Below are positions 7,809 to 16,281 of a stretch of 21,470 nt of DNA, one piece after another. Source of the DNA: CAZDVQ01 sp964508975 (GTDB lineage: Bacteria; Bacteroidota; Bacteroidia; Chitinophagales; Saprospiraceae); assembly GCA_964508975.1 (NCBI GenBank), contig CAZDVQ010000071.1, positions 1-21,470 of the forward strand, read 5' to 3'. The position numbers and the translations under genes are program-made. The notes beneath the pieces are model-generated. The model was not told where the DNA came from, did no database searches, and saw nothing but the letters and a program-made list of their open reading frames with translations. Each line of letters starts with the position of its first letter. Positions within the stretch are counted from its first letter, which is position 1.

Positions 7809-7958
7809 CCAAGCCATCGCGTGAGCTGCTTGGAGGGCAGGCCCGAAGGGCCTGGTGCGTAGCACGGAGCGAAAGCGAACCCCGGAAAGGAGCGACCCGA
7901 GCTTTGTAGAGCCGCCCAACCTGGGCGGCTTTGCGAAGCAAGGGGCACGCCCAAAAAA
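7809..7958 (-). repeat. GC-rich intergenic hairpin element, copy C
   Basis: On the minus strand it begins TTTTTTGGGCGTGCCCC and contains the hairpins GCCGCCCA-GGT-TGGGCGGC, GTGC-TAC-GCAC and CAGGCCC-TTC-GGGCCTG. It ends with GCTCACGCGATGGC, close to the right ends of copies A and F. The outermost right end is itself a small inverted repeat (CCAAGC / GCTTGG). It separates two minus-strand genes and lies next to the heptamer array. This is one of the longest copies and may be the most complete. Confidence 0.75.
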
Positions 7959-7961
7959 CAG

Positions 7962-8003
7962 CTCCTCACTCCTATCTCCTCTCTCCTAGCTCCTAGCTCC
8001 TAT
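7962..8003 (-). repeat. Heptanucleotide tandem repeat array
   Basis: Six consecutive heptamers with minus-strand consensus WTAGGAG (ATAGGAG, CTAGGAG, CTAGGAG, AGAGGAG, ATAGGAG, TGAGGAG) fill 42 bp with no spacer. The first units overlap the 3' end of the acetyltransferase gene and encode its last residues and its TAG stop. The array therefore spans the gene end and the gap, and abuts repeat copy C. Confidence 0.75.
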
Positions 8004-9122
8004 CTCTTTTTCGTACACGTTAAATCGCTTATACACCTCGCCGTTGACGACTTGTAGGCCGCGATTCATCAGCTCGTTCGACTCGAGAATCCAGCTGGCC
8101 TCGGCTAGTTTATAGCCCATTTTCTGCCCCTCCTCGATGATGGTATGGTACAAAATACTGTCGAGACCCTTGCCGCGGTACTCGGGCAGGATACCCAGCA
8201 GCACCACGCGGATCCATTTGATATTTTTCTTCTGGGTAAACATTTTGAGGAAATTGAAGGGGAACAAACGGCCGTTCATCTGCTTCAAAATGTAGTTGTA
8301 ATCGGGTAGACAGAGGGCCAGGCCCACGGCTTCGCCCTTCTCGTTTTCCAGGATTGGGATGAGCCTTGGCTCGGCGATGAGTTTAATTTCAGCGGCCATG
8401 GCATCCAGCTCGGCATCGGTAAAAGGCACGAAACCGTAGTTGTTTTCCCAGGCTTTGTTGTAGATATTCTTGATGATTTCAACCTCGCTCTTGAGGTTTT
8501 TCATGTTCATGAAGCGGACTTTAACCTTCGAGCGCTCGCGAGCAATTTGCTGTACGCGCACAAATTTTTCGTTTTGCAACACCTTGGATTCCTCTAGTTT
8601 ATAAGCAAAGAGGCCCATGGCTTTTGCGAGGCCATAATTTTCGAAAAGACTCACATAATACTTTGGATTATAAGTCATTAGCACGCGAGGAGCGTCGTCA
8701 AACCCATCTACCAGCAGGCCGTAATCATAGTTTGACGAGGGGCTTGCAGGACCGTGCATCACGTCGTGACCATGTTCTTGGAGCCAAGTTTTAGCCGTAT
8801 CAAACAGCAGGTTAGCCACTTGTTGGTCGTCGATACATTCAAAAAAGCCGAAAAAGCCCGTTTTACAATGGTGAAACTCGTTATAGCGACGGTTTTGCAC
8901 CGCAGCAATACGCCCTACCGCTTCATCGCCCCGATAAGCCATGTAGGCCTGGATGGTACCAAACTCGAAAAAAGGGTGTTTTTTCACGTTGAGTTTCATG
9001 CGCATATCCATGAGCAGGGGTGCAACCCAGTGCGGGTCGTTCTGGTAAATTTTCCAAGGGAAACGGATAAAAGCCTCACGTTCAGCCTTATTTTCCAGGT
9101 TTATCGGGCGTATAGTAATCAT
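7986..9122 (-). CDS. GNAT-fold N-acetyltransferase family protein (double domain)
   Basis: 378-residue cytosolic protein with two GNAT-like halves. The first half (1-180) has GRIAAV, FFGFFEC and PASPSSNYDYGLLVDGFDD. The second half (200-378) has the acetyl-CoA-binding motif ILPEYRGKGLDSIL with RGKG at 316-319. The family is widespread in Bacteroidota and several other phyla; the acceptor is unknown. The open frame starts at 9164, but the first 14 codons (MFFLLTFVALNLPT) are not typical, and MITIRPINLENK is the normal GNAT-like start, so the ATG at 9120-9122 is chosen. The last four codons and stop lie inside the heptamer array. Confidence 0.82.
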   Translation of the reverse strand: MITIRPINLENKAEREAFIRFPWKIYQNDPHWVAPLLMDMRMKLNVKKHPFFEFGTIQAYMAYRGDEAVGRIAAVQNRRYNEFHHCKTGFFGFFECIDDQQVANLLFDTAKTWLQEHGHDVMHGPASPSSNYDYGLLVDGFDDAPRVLMTYNPKYYVSLFENYGLAKAMGLFAYKLEESKVLQNEKFVRVQQIARERSKVKVRFMNMKNLKSEVEIIKNIYNKAWENNYGFVPFTDAELDAMAAEIKLIAEPRLIPILENEKGEAVGLALCLPDYNYILKQMNGRLFPFNFLKMFTQKKNIKWIRVVLLGILPEYRGKGLDSILYHTIIEEGQKMGYKLAEASWILESNELMNRGLQVVNGEVYKRFNVYEKEIGARS

Positions 9123-9232
9123 GGTAGGTAGGTTTAGCGCTACAAACGTAAGCAAAAAAAACATAATGGGGTATAGGCTGAGTATTACAATAGCCCTATC
9201 GTTTATTCATTTCATCATTTATTCAATTGTTC

Positions 9233-9373
9233 TTTTTTGGGCGCTGCGCCCGCCGGTGGCGGTCGCCGCTGTCTTTCGGGCTCCCTGGACGGTCGGTGCC
9301 TGACGGCACCAGCGCCTATCGGCGCTGCCCTACAGCCAGCTAGCGCAACAGGCCGCACGGGCTTGCCAGGCCG
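9233..9373 (+). repeat. GC-rich intergenic hairpin element, copy D
   Basis: Begins TTTTTTGGGCGCTGCGCCC, as copy B does, and contains the hairpins GGTGCC-TGAC-GGCACC and CAGCGCC-TATC-GGCGCTG. It lies between divergent genes, flanked by AT-rich DNA on both sides. Two open frames read through it but have the biased composition of the repeat and no family features. Confidence 0.72.
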
Positions 9374-9627
9374 ATTATACCTAAATCGAATAAATTATTA
9401 CTTTGAAGGGCAAGTTCAATTTTGGGGCTAAAAAATGATAGCTAAAACCATGATTGTAAAGTAATTACATTTTTGAAAGCCTAAACTGGTGGCTAATAAT
9501 TGGGCTAAAATAAATCTGCACGGGTAACAGAAAAGCGCGCAAATTTGTAGCACATTTTGCAAAATGCACGTCGCAAAGCCATACGTATTAAAATGGCATT
9601 ATCATCATCATTAAAACCATAAAAACT
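9374..9627. other. AT-rich leader region upstream of the surface-protein operon
   Basis: No gene is seen in these 254 bases. It contains a CATTTTGCAAAATG perfect 14-bp palindrome at 9553-9566, 62 nt before the start of the operon, which could be an operator or simply chance. It also contains the motif GAAAAGCGCnnAAATTTG at 9530-9547, which is shared with the gap upstream of recA. A promoter for the operon must lie here, but no perfect -33/-7 pair is visible. Confidence 0.4.
9530..9547 (+). promoter_or_regulatory. Shared promoter-like motif GAAAAGCGCnnAAATTTG, copy 1
   Basis: The sequence GAAAAGCGCGCAAATTTG ends in a near-match to the TAnnTTTG -7 box (CAAATTTG). The same 16 of 18 bases recur at 19463-19480, where the box is a perfect TAAATTTG. 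It is 80 nt upstream of the first gene of the operon. Confidence 0.3.
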
Positions 9628-11433
9628 ATGAAAAAATGGTATTTAAGTTTGCCTTTCTTGCTGTTGCAGCTCAGTATGCATGCACAGTTGGAGAAAGTGC
9701 TAGAACTCACGGGCATGAAGCCCATCAGCGCCGCCGAGGCCGAAAAACGGGTTTGTGCCGCGACGAGTTGGGTTGGTATAAAGACAGAAGCTAACCAAAG
9801 TAGCACTGAAAAGCCAAAGCATTTTGTCAAAACCTGGACGATTTGCAAAGATGATTGGTCAGAACTAAAAACCCTGCCCACTGACATCGCCAAGCTATCT
9901 TCAACGGGCTACTACACCGAAAGCGGGCAACAAATAGAGACCAGAGGCTACGCATTCTTGGTGAACGATTATGAACCCAATACTTTACGGTTTTACACCC
10001 CTAATTGGGGGCTGGTTTCCAGTTACCCCATAGCAGGAGGCTGGTCTAACCTTGCTGTCCAAACTCAAGGTAGCCAACCACTAGTCAGTATCTTGGCACC
10101 TCAAAACGGCATTTATGTTTTCAACCGCAAGGGCAAACTAATGGATAGTCTGACTCATCAACAACTACGTCAGGCTTATCAATACGACCGTGAGCTACCG
10201 ATTATTAACCATTCAACGGCAAGGGTTGCTAGTTCCGGCAAACTTTGGGTTTACGTACATCCTGAAACGCACCGCATTTATTGTCTTGACGAAAAAAAGC
10301 AAGAGCGTTGGTCATTCGATGGCATAAACACTACTGTAACTGATATCCGCTTGGATGAAGCACGTGGTTTAGTTTATGCTATCAGCCAGGATTTCAAGGA
10401 AAATACAGCAACATTAAGCCTCATTGATTTGCAAACGGGTAAAAAACTGGCTTCATGTGCAATTGACCCGATAGCAAACAAGAACTACGTGAACTCAGGC
10501 AATACCTTTATTTTCACTTCAAACAACCAAAGCTTCGCTAATGAGGGCATAGACGCACAGTTGGAGAAAGTGCTAGAGCTCACGGGTATGAAGCCCATCA
10601 CCGCCGCCGAGGCCGAAAAACGGGTTTGCGCAGTGACGAATAGTGTTTCGTTCGAGGCGGAAATGGAGCAGATTGTCACGGAAGGAGAAAAACGTAAGCA
10701 GTATTATCGCGAGTATATAAATTGTGTGGAAACCTTCACACTCCTTGAAGAACTACCCGGCGACTTTGGCAAGTCATCATTATTCGGATATGCCCGCGAA
10801 TCAGCCATCATTATACCAGGCAGTAAGTACTATGCCATGTGGGACGAGTACAGCCCTGCCGTCCGCTTTTTCGATAAAAACTGGAACATAGTCGTCTCGC
10901 ATGAAAACCCCGTAGGGTGGTACAGTAGTATCGGACTAACCGAGGGTAAAAAGCCCTTGCTTTACATTTGTTCGTTAGCCAATGGCCTCTTCGTATTCAA
11001 CGGCGATGGAGCATTGGTTGATAGCTTAACCAACGGGTACTTGTCCAGTATTTTAACGTTCGGTGAAACCCCTCCGATACCCAATCCCAATTTGGTGACA
11101 GTAACAGGCACACGCAAACATTGGACTTTCTTCCACTACGGTGAAAACCGCCTGTACTGCCTGGATAAGGACAAAAAAGTAAAGTGGCATTACCAATCCA
11201 AAGGAGCCATCTCAGATGTCAGGATTATGGAAGATAAGCATGTGGCCGTCGTTAATCTTAGACACCTTGACAATGACACTTACAACAACGATTCCTACAT
11301 CATGGTACTAGACCTAAACACAGGCAAAGAGCTGGCTCAATGCCCTGTGCAAAACAGCTACTACAACCAATATTTCAACCGAGCCAATACTTTTATTTTC
11401 ACTTCAAACAACCAAAGCTTCGCTAATGAATAG
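9628..11433 (+). CDS. Secreted protein of two duplicated propeller-like halves
   Basis: A 601-residue protein with a signal peptide ending near Ala19 (MKKWYLSLPFLLLQLSMHA). The mature part consists of two homologous halves of about 290 residues (20-306 and 311-601). Each starts QLEKVLELTGMKPI.AAEAEKRVC and ends NTFIFTSNNQSFANE. Each half has repeated short strands such as IYVFNRKGKLMDSL, RIYCLDEKKQERWSF and LIDLQTGKKLASC, like PQQ- or WD-type propeller blades. By eye the middles share only about a third of residues. There is no T9SS sorting domain or lipobox. The next gene starts inside its last codons (8-nt overlap), indicating translational coupling. I do not recognise the family and its function is unknown. 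Confidence 0.75.
   Translation: MKKWYLSLPFLLLQLSMHAQLEKVLELTGMKPISAAEAEKRVCAATSWVGIKTEANQSSTEKPKHFVKTWTICKDDWSELKTLPTDIAKLSSTGYYTESGQQIETRGYAFLVNDYEPNTLRFYTPNWGLVSSYPIAGGWSNLAVQTQGSQPLVSILAPQNGIYVFNRKGKLMDSLTHQQLRQAYQYDRELPIINHSTARVASSGKLWVYVHPETHRIYCLDEKKQERWSFDGINTTVTDIRLDEARGLVYAISQDFKENTATLSLIDLQTGKKLASCAIDPIANKNYVNSGNTFIFTSNNQSFANEGIDAQLEKVLELTGMKPITAAEAEKRVCAVTNSVSFEAEMEQIVTEGEKRKQYYREYINCVETFTLLEELPGDFGKSSLFGYARESAIIIPGSKYYAMWDEYSPAVRFFDKNWNIVVSHENPVGWYSSIGLTEGKKPLLYICSLANGLFVFNGDGALVDSLTNGYLSSILTFGETPPIPNPNLVTVTGTRKHWTFFHYGENRLYCLDKDKKVKWHYQSKGAISDVRIMEDKHVAVVNLRHLDNDTYNNDSYIMVLDLNTGKELAQCPVQNSYYNQYFNRANTFIFTSNNQSFANE
9682..11429 (+). repeat. Intragenic tandem duplication with conserved ends
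   Basis: The two units have a period of 873 nt at their starts (9682 and 10555). The first 78 bases are about 73/78 identical, and the last 44 bases (10501-10544 and 11386-11429) are 43/44 identical. The DNA between is strongly diverged. Conserved arms around variable cores would be consistent with recombination or gene conversion. Confidence 0.75.
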
Positions 11434-14400
11434 ATTTTTTAAAATCTTAGCAAGCTTCACCACACACACCATCACACACACCTTACTTTATTTCTTAACC
11501 TTAAATACTATTTCCAGTCAAGTTTTACCTTGGCCTATCGCACAAACCAACGACCCTGCCAGCTGGGATAAAATTAGCTGTACTTTCGGCGAGATACATG
11601 GCTCAGCAATTCCTCATTTCCATCTTGGGGTTGATATTGATAACGACGCTGTAAATTGTCCATTCCGTTCTATTGTGGACGGCGTAGTTGTAAAAGTACA
11701 TATAGTCAACTACAACAATGAAAACAATTACATGGTGGTTAGACGAAACACCCCCTTGCCCAATGGTTTATACTTATTTGTTGTATATCGGCATGTAAAC
11801 CCTACTGCCGACGAAGATGATATTGTATCAACGAATGATATAATTGGCACCATACGCAACTCGACAGCTAGTAATGGCGATCACCTACACCTAGAACTTG
11901 CCGTTGGGCCATATGGGTTTAATATTAATAACTGTACGCTCTACAACCCACTCCGCAACCCCTTGGGCATAACGGTTGCCCCAGCCACTGCCGATGCGAC
12001 CAACCCCGAGGTAAACAAGGTGATTATCCAACCCTCGCCGATTACGGCCATTAACTGTCCTGGCGATTTTAGATTTATTACCAATGGTACGGGAATCCAG
12101 ACCTTTCTAACCACCAACCTGAGTTTCAATACCGCCCGAATGCCTGGCGACAATACCACGCCATTGTATAATTATGGCACAGGTAAGGTTTCGGTGTTTG
12201 GCAGTGTAGCTCCTATTGCCAATGCCCGCGACCGTAATGTAAACTCCTTGTTGAGTACAGCAGGAGTACCCCATAAATCAGGCACTGGGCTTACTTTGTA
12301 TAAAATAAGGTATAAAATCGGCACGCAGTACCTATACCATACCGAGTTTGATGCCATTCCCCGTGCAGAGCAAAACCAACACGGCAGCGTATTTCATACC
12401 GCATTCAACAACGGGACTAATATTTTATACGGCAACAATGATTTTATACAGCTACGCACTACCAACAACAACTTTGTAAGCGTTGAAAAACAGCTTAACG
12501 GTCGCCGTGGTACAGGCTTGTGGGTTACACGTTTGCGTGCAGGACAAAACCCTGTGGTTACACCTACTGAAGTCAACAGCTTACAACTATCCCGGCATAA
12601 CGCCGAGGCTGTGTTCAAGGACGGTAGCCACGACCTTACCGTTGAGGTTGAAGATGCCGCTAATTTTCACAACAACGCCAAGGTTGAAATTATCGTCGAT
12701 AACTTCCCGCCCTATGTAGAAACCGTCAAAGCCCTAGAAACACCAGCAGGCATACTGGCAGGTTTGGGCATGACTACTACTCGTTACGAACGAAAAGCGC
12801 AGTACTCCACCACCTCCGGGAGACTAAGCACTAGCCTCGTCAAAGATGAAGGTGTTGATGTAAACTGCCACGAACTAAAGGTTGAAATAAAGTTTAGCGA
12901 AGCGGTACAAAACGTGGTGGTCACCAACGACCAAAACATCCCATTTTCTATGGCCAACTTGAGCGCATCTGCTGATAAAACTACCTGGACCTATCGTTTT
13001 AGTGGGAATGAAATCCAACAGGTACAAGCTAATGTCGTCAACCTGACCATTACCGCTAAAGACTTGGCCAACAACAACCTGATGAATTTGGAACAAACAG
13101 CAGGGTTTCCGAACAGCATCAGCATTCCTACCCGTATAAGCCGAACCGCTTGGTCAAGCACCGTTCAAGGTAATAATGATGAATTGCATTACTTTGAACT
13201 CAACCCCTGCACCCGCAACAACCTTAACGACCCCAATGTAGAGCTTATAAGCCAAAACGTAACGGTTAACGATATCCAAAACGCCAGTAACCCACAAGCC
13301 TGCGATGGTGCTATTGACCTAGAACCTGGCCAAAATGGCCCTTACACCTATAGCTGGAGCAACGGAGAAACCACCGAGGACATCAACAACCTGTGTCCGG
13401 GCACTTACGAGGTTACCGTCACGAATGGCCAAGGCTGCGAGCGTGTGTTGACCATTCCGGTGCAAGCTTGTGGTCTAAGCCCAAGCTATACCTTTACCCC
13501 AGCTAGCGACCACCAAACACCCGATGGTGGTGTAAACCTAGAAGTACAAACACTCGCTACATCGAGCAACTTTACGTATAGTTGGTCAGGACCATCGGGT
13601 ACCTTTGCTACGCAAGACCTAAGCAACGTAAAACCGGGGGCTTACCAACTTACGATACATTACGGTATGGGCTGTACCTTCACAGATGCAGTTATCATAC
13701 CACACAACGGCCAATGCCGACGAGCCATTAGCGCTACAGCCACCGTGCGTCCTGCATGCGATGCGAGTGTTGGGACTGGCGGTAGTATCAGCTTGTCCAT
13801 TAGTGGTGGATATCCGCCATTCCAAGTGACTTGGAGTAATGGTAGCGCAAGTACGGTATTAACTAACTTGGCTCCTGGCAATTACTGTGTCAGCGTTACG
13901 GATCAATCAGGGTGTGTATGGCAAAACTGCTACCAAGTATACCCAACCATTACAGCCAATGCTACCACTAGTCCAAGTTGTAACGGAGGGAATACAGGTA
14001 GTATTCAATTGCAAGTCAGCGCTGGTAGTTGGGGCAATGGTGGTACAAGCTTTACGCCCTACCCTATGAACTACTTATGGTCGAATGGTCAAACGACTGC
14101 AAGTATCCAAAATTTATCGGCAGGTAGTTATTGTGTAACGATAACGGCACTTGATAGCCGAGGTACAAGCCCTATTTGTAGAATCACACGGTGCTATCGA
14201 GTAGAGCACGATGAAATTACCATCCAGCCGGGCAGCTTGAACAATAGCTGTAATAGCAACGGCAGTATTAATCCCGTTGTAAACAGCAACTCGGCGGTAA
14301 GTTACCTCTGGTCGAACGGAGCTACAACACCTGACATTGCAGGGTTAAGCCAAGGTACATACTGTTTAACCGCTACCAATGCCAATGGATGTAGCGCCAC

Positions 14401-15829
14401 CCAGTGTTTCACGGTGAATAGTACCATGAGCATTACAGGTACTAGCGAAGCTAGCTGCTCCAGCCAGAACTCAGGAAGCATTGATATCAGCGTGAATGGT
14501 TCTAACGGTGCGGGTTATACGTTCCAATGGTCCAGTGGAGCAACCGTAGCCGACCCTATCCAACTAGGCCCAGGTAACTACTGCGTAACGGTAACGGATC
14601 AAGGTCTTTCAGGTTGTACAGCAACTGCATGTTTCGATGTACAGGCCCAGGCGCCCATGACGGCACAAGTTGTAAACATTCAGCCATCTTGTACTGCCGA
14701 GCCCAATGGTAGCGCCGAGGTAATACTAAACGGCGGAAATCCAGGGTTTAACTACTTCTGGAGCAGCGGTGGGCAAAACAGTCCGAGCCCCGATAACCTA
14801 TCAAGTGGGCTTGGTTACGTAATAGTCATGGATAATAACATGTGCTTTGTAAGCGTTACCTTCAATGTTCCGGCTTATAGTGTACAACTTGCAGGCAATG
14901 CCTCATCTGATGCCTGTGCCCACAACCCTGACGGGCAAATCAATCTATCGGCTAGTGGAGGCTTCCCGCCCTATAACTACCAGTGGGCCAATAGCAACAG
15001 TACGAGCAGCAGCCGGGCAAACCTGGCACCTGGCACCTATAACGTAACCATGACCGATAGCAGAGGCTGCCCTGCCAACCGTAGTTTTACCATCGCCACG
15101 GCACCTGTGACACGGGTATACGACCAAAACAACTGCCAATACTCAACTACTTCCTGTCACAACATGGTGGTGAGCACAGACTTTGTACCTTGCCAATGGG
15201 TAAACGAGGGTGGTTTGTGCCGCAGAACCTGCTATTGCGAAAATGGCGGCCATTTTGGTCAGGACCATGGCATGCCAAGTTTCTTTTATTATGCTGGTGG
15301 CATGCAAGGAGGCAGTGCATATTGTAACCAATACCAAGACTGTGTTTTTGACAACGGTTATCGTTACGTGATGCATGTAAACTCCTACCCTATTACAACA
15401 ACATACATTGGTTATTTTTCAGGCTGTGCAGGGAGCGCTCCTGCAAACGTTTATTACTGTAACGGACAGTACGTCGGACATACCTGTATGGGCTTTGCTA
15501 GAATTGTAGAACTTGATTCCATGCAGTTTGAAGACCCCTTCGAGCAGGTTACACAGGCCGAGGAAGAACCACAGAGCGACCAACTAAAGCTCTACCCCAA
15601 CCCAGGCGAAAACACCGTTCACCTGGAGTACACAAGCGAAACAGATCAACATTGTAAAATTTTATTGCGCGATTTGACGGGCAAATTAATTTTTTACATA
15701 CCTTTGGATATGCAAGCAGGTATAACTATTGCGCCACTTGATTTAAGTGAGCTAAGTGCCGGCATATACTACGTACAGGTCGTTGACCAAAAAGGGAATT
15801 CAAGTATTCGTAAACTTTATAAATTGTAA
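11426..15829 (+). CDS. T9SS-exported M23 peptidase-domain protein with SprB-like repeats
   Basis: 1467-residue cell-surface or secreted protein. An N-terminal hydrophobic segment serves as signal peptide. Residues about 45-175 form an M23 (LytM-type) metallopeptidase domain. HFHLGVD provides the HxxxD pair (H66, D70), HLHLE provides H153 and H155, and YRHVNP lies between, so the zinc site and catalytic His appear intact, pointing to peptidoglycan cross-bridge or other peptide cleavage. Residues about 200-600 are beta-rich Ig-like material. About eight SprB-like repeats (W-S-N-G ... L-x-x-G-x-Y-x-V-x-V-T-x-x-x-G-C) fill about 610-1225, and a Cys-rich module follows at 1225-1350. From L1387 the C-terminus (LKLYPNPGENTVHLEY) is a type A T9SS sorting domain. 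It overlaps the upstream gene by 8 nt, and the lipoprotein gene starts 2 nt after it. Confidence 0.88.
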   Translation: MNRFFKILASFTTHTITHTLLYFLTLNTISSQVLPWPIAQTNDPASWDKISCTFGEIHGSAIPHFHLGVDIDNDAVNCPFRSIVDGVVVKVHIVNYNNENNYMVVRRNTPLPNGLYLFVVYRHVNPTADEDDIVSTNDIIGTIRNSTASNGDHLHLELAVGPYGFNINNCTLYNPLRNPLGITVAPATADATNPEVNKVIIQPSPITAINCPGDFRFITNGTGIQTFLTTNLSFNTARMPGDNTTPLYNYGTGKVSVFGSVAPIANARDRNVNSLLSTAGVPHKSGTGLTLYKIRYKIGTQYLYHTEFDAIPRAEQNQHGSVFHTAFNNGTNILYGNNDFIQLRTTNNNFVSVEKQLNGRRGTGLWVTRLRAGQNPVVTPTEVNSLQLSRHNAEAVFKDGSHDLTVEVEDAANFHNNAKVEIIVDNFPPYVETVKALETPAGILAGLGMTTTRYERKAQYSTTSGRLSTSLVKDEGVDVNCHELKVEIKFSEAVQNVVVTNDQNIPFSMANLSASADKTTWTYRFSGNEIQQVQANVVNLTITAKDLANNNLMNLEQTAGFPNSISIPTRISRTAWSSTVQGNNDELHYFELNPCTRNNLNDPNVELISQNVTVNDIQNASNPQACDGAIDLEPGQNGPYTYSWSNGETTEDINNLCPGTYEVTVTNGQGCERVLTIPVQACGLSPSYTFTPASDHQTPDGGVNLEVQTLATSSNFTYSWSGPSGTFATQDLSNVKPGAYQLTIHYGMGCTFTDAVIIPHNGQCRRAISATATVRPACDASVGTGGSISLSISGGYPPFQVTWSNGSASTVLTNLAPGNYCVSVTDQSGCVWQNCYQVYPTITANATTSPSCNGGNTGSIQLQVSAGSWGNGGTSFTPYPMNYLWSNGQTTASIQNLSAGSYCVTITALDSRGTSPICRITRCYRVEHDEITIQPGSLNNSCNSNGSINPVVNSNSAVSYLWSNGATTPDIAGLSQGTYCLTATNANGCSATQCFTVNSTMSITGTSEASCSSQNSGSIDISVNGSNGAGYTFQWSSGATVADPIQLGPGNYCVTVTDQGLSGCTATACFDVQAQAPMTAQVVNIQPSCTAEPNGSAEVILNGGNPGFNYFWSSGGQNSPSPDNLSSGLGYVIVMDNNMCFVSVTFNVPAYSVQLAGNASSDACAHNPDGQINLSASGGFPPYNYQWANSNSTSSSRANLAPGTYNVTMTDSRGCPANRSFTIATAPVTRVYDQNNCQYSTTSCHNMVVSTDFVPCQWVNEGGLCRRTCYCENGGHFGQDHGMPSFFYYAGGMQGGSAYCNQYQDCVFDNGYRYVMHVNSYPITTTYIGYFSGCAGSAPANVYYCNGQYVGHTCMGFARIVELDSMQFEDPFEQVTQAEEEPQSDQLKLYPNPGENTVHLEYTSETDQHCKILLRDLTGKLIFYIPLDMQAGITIAPLDLSELSAGIYYVQVVDQKGNSSIRKLYKL
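13262..15105 (+). repeat. SprB-like protein repeats (about eight)
   Basis: Eight units of about 65-85 residues with the pattern 'Y-x-W-S-N-G-x-x-T-x-x-I-x-x-L-x-x-G-x-Y-C-V-x-V-T-x-x-x-G-C'. Examples are YTYSWSNGETTEDINNLCPG, FQVTWSNGSASTVLTNLAPG and YNYQWANSNSTSSSRANLAPG(minus the last residue). The DNA of the units is not closely similar, so the duplication is old. Conserved cysteines in most units suggest disulphides outside the cell. Confidence 0.8.
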
Positions 15830-15831
15830 AC

Positions 15832-16281
15832 ATGCGTTCAACAAACTTCAAGTCTGTTGGCGTAGCTTTAATCTCAAGCGTACTCCTTCTTGCTTCCTGC
15901 AAGAAGGAGGCGCTTTTCGACGAGCTACTCCTGCACGGCCACTGGTCCGTTTACCAGGAATATTACCGTACCATAAACGGTACTGTTGAAGTAAGTCAGA
16001 CTCCTGAAAGGTTTAACCTAATTATGAATTCAGATGGGACAGGCTACTACGTGACAGCTTTAGACAGCAGCCCGCTTACTTGGGAATTTAAAAACGATAG
16101 CGTATTCATGTCGATACAGGCAAGAGACAGTATTGGAAATCACTTTATCACCAATAACTTAAGGTTTAAACCAATTTCCTCCGGCGATGAGAATCGTATA
16201 ACGTTAGACAAAACAATTAACTTCACCTTTAACAACAACCAGTATGTTACAAAGTATATTTGGCATTGCACCCGCCAGTAA
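15832..16281 (+). CDS. Small lipoprotein, lipocalin-like, 149 aa
   Basis: MRSTNFKSVGVALISSVLLL followed by ASCKKE is a lipoprotein signal with a Cys near residue 23. The mature part begins with a Lys-Lys-Glu and carries GHWSVYQEYYR, then NSDGTGYY and TWEFKNDSVFM. This order (G-x-W, then a DGTG turn, then W-x-x-x-x-D-x-x) resembles the lipocalin-like small lipoproteins common in Bacteroidota. The function is unknown. The start is 2 nt after the stop of the M23/SprB gene, so it is almost surely co-expressed with it. Confidence 0.78.
   Translation: MRSTNFKSVGVALISSVLLLASCKKEALFDELLLHGHWSVYQEYYRTINGTVEVSQTPERFNLIMNSDGTGYYVTALDSSPLTWEFKNDSVFMSIQARDSIGNHFITNNLRFKPISSGDENRITLDKTINFTFNNNQYVTKYIWHCTRQ

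Noticed and set aside
9121..9431. Two short plus-strand open frames
   Set aside because: They cover repeat copy D and the divergent gene start; composition follows the repeat and no conserved domain is visible.
9553..9566. Perfect palindrome CATTTTGCAAAATG as an operator
   Set aside because: Only a single copy is seen in the window and no regulator gene is nearby, so there is no support beyond symmetry.
16244..16281. Possible frameshift joining the two small lipoproteins
   Set aside because: Each has its own signal peptide and lipobox, so the 38-nt overlap is better read as two coupled genes than as one broken gene.
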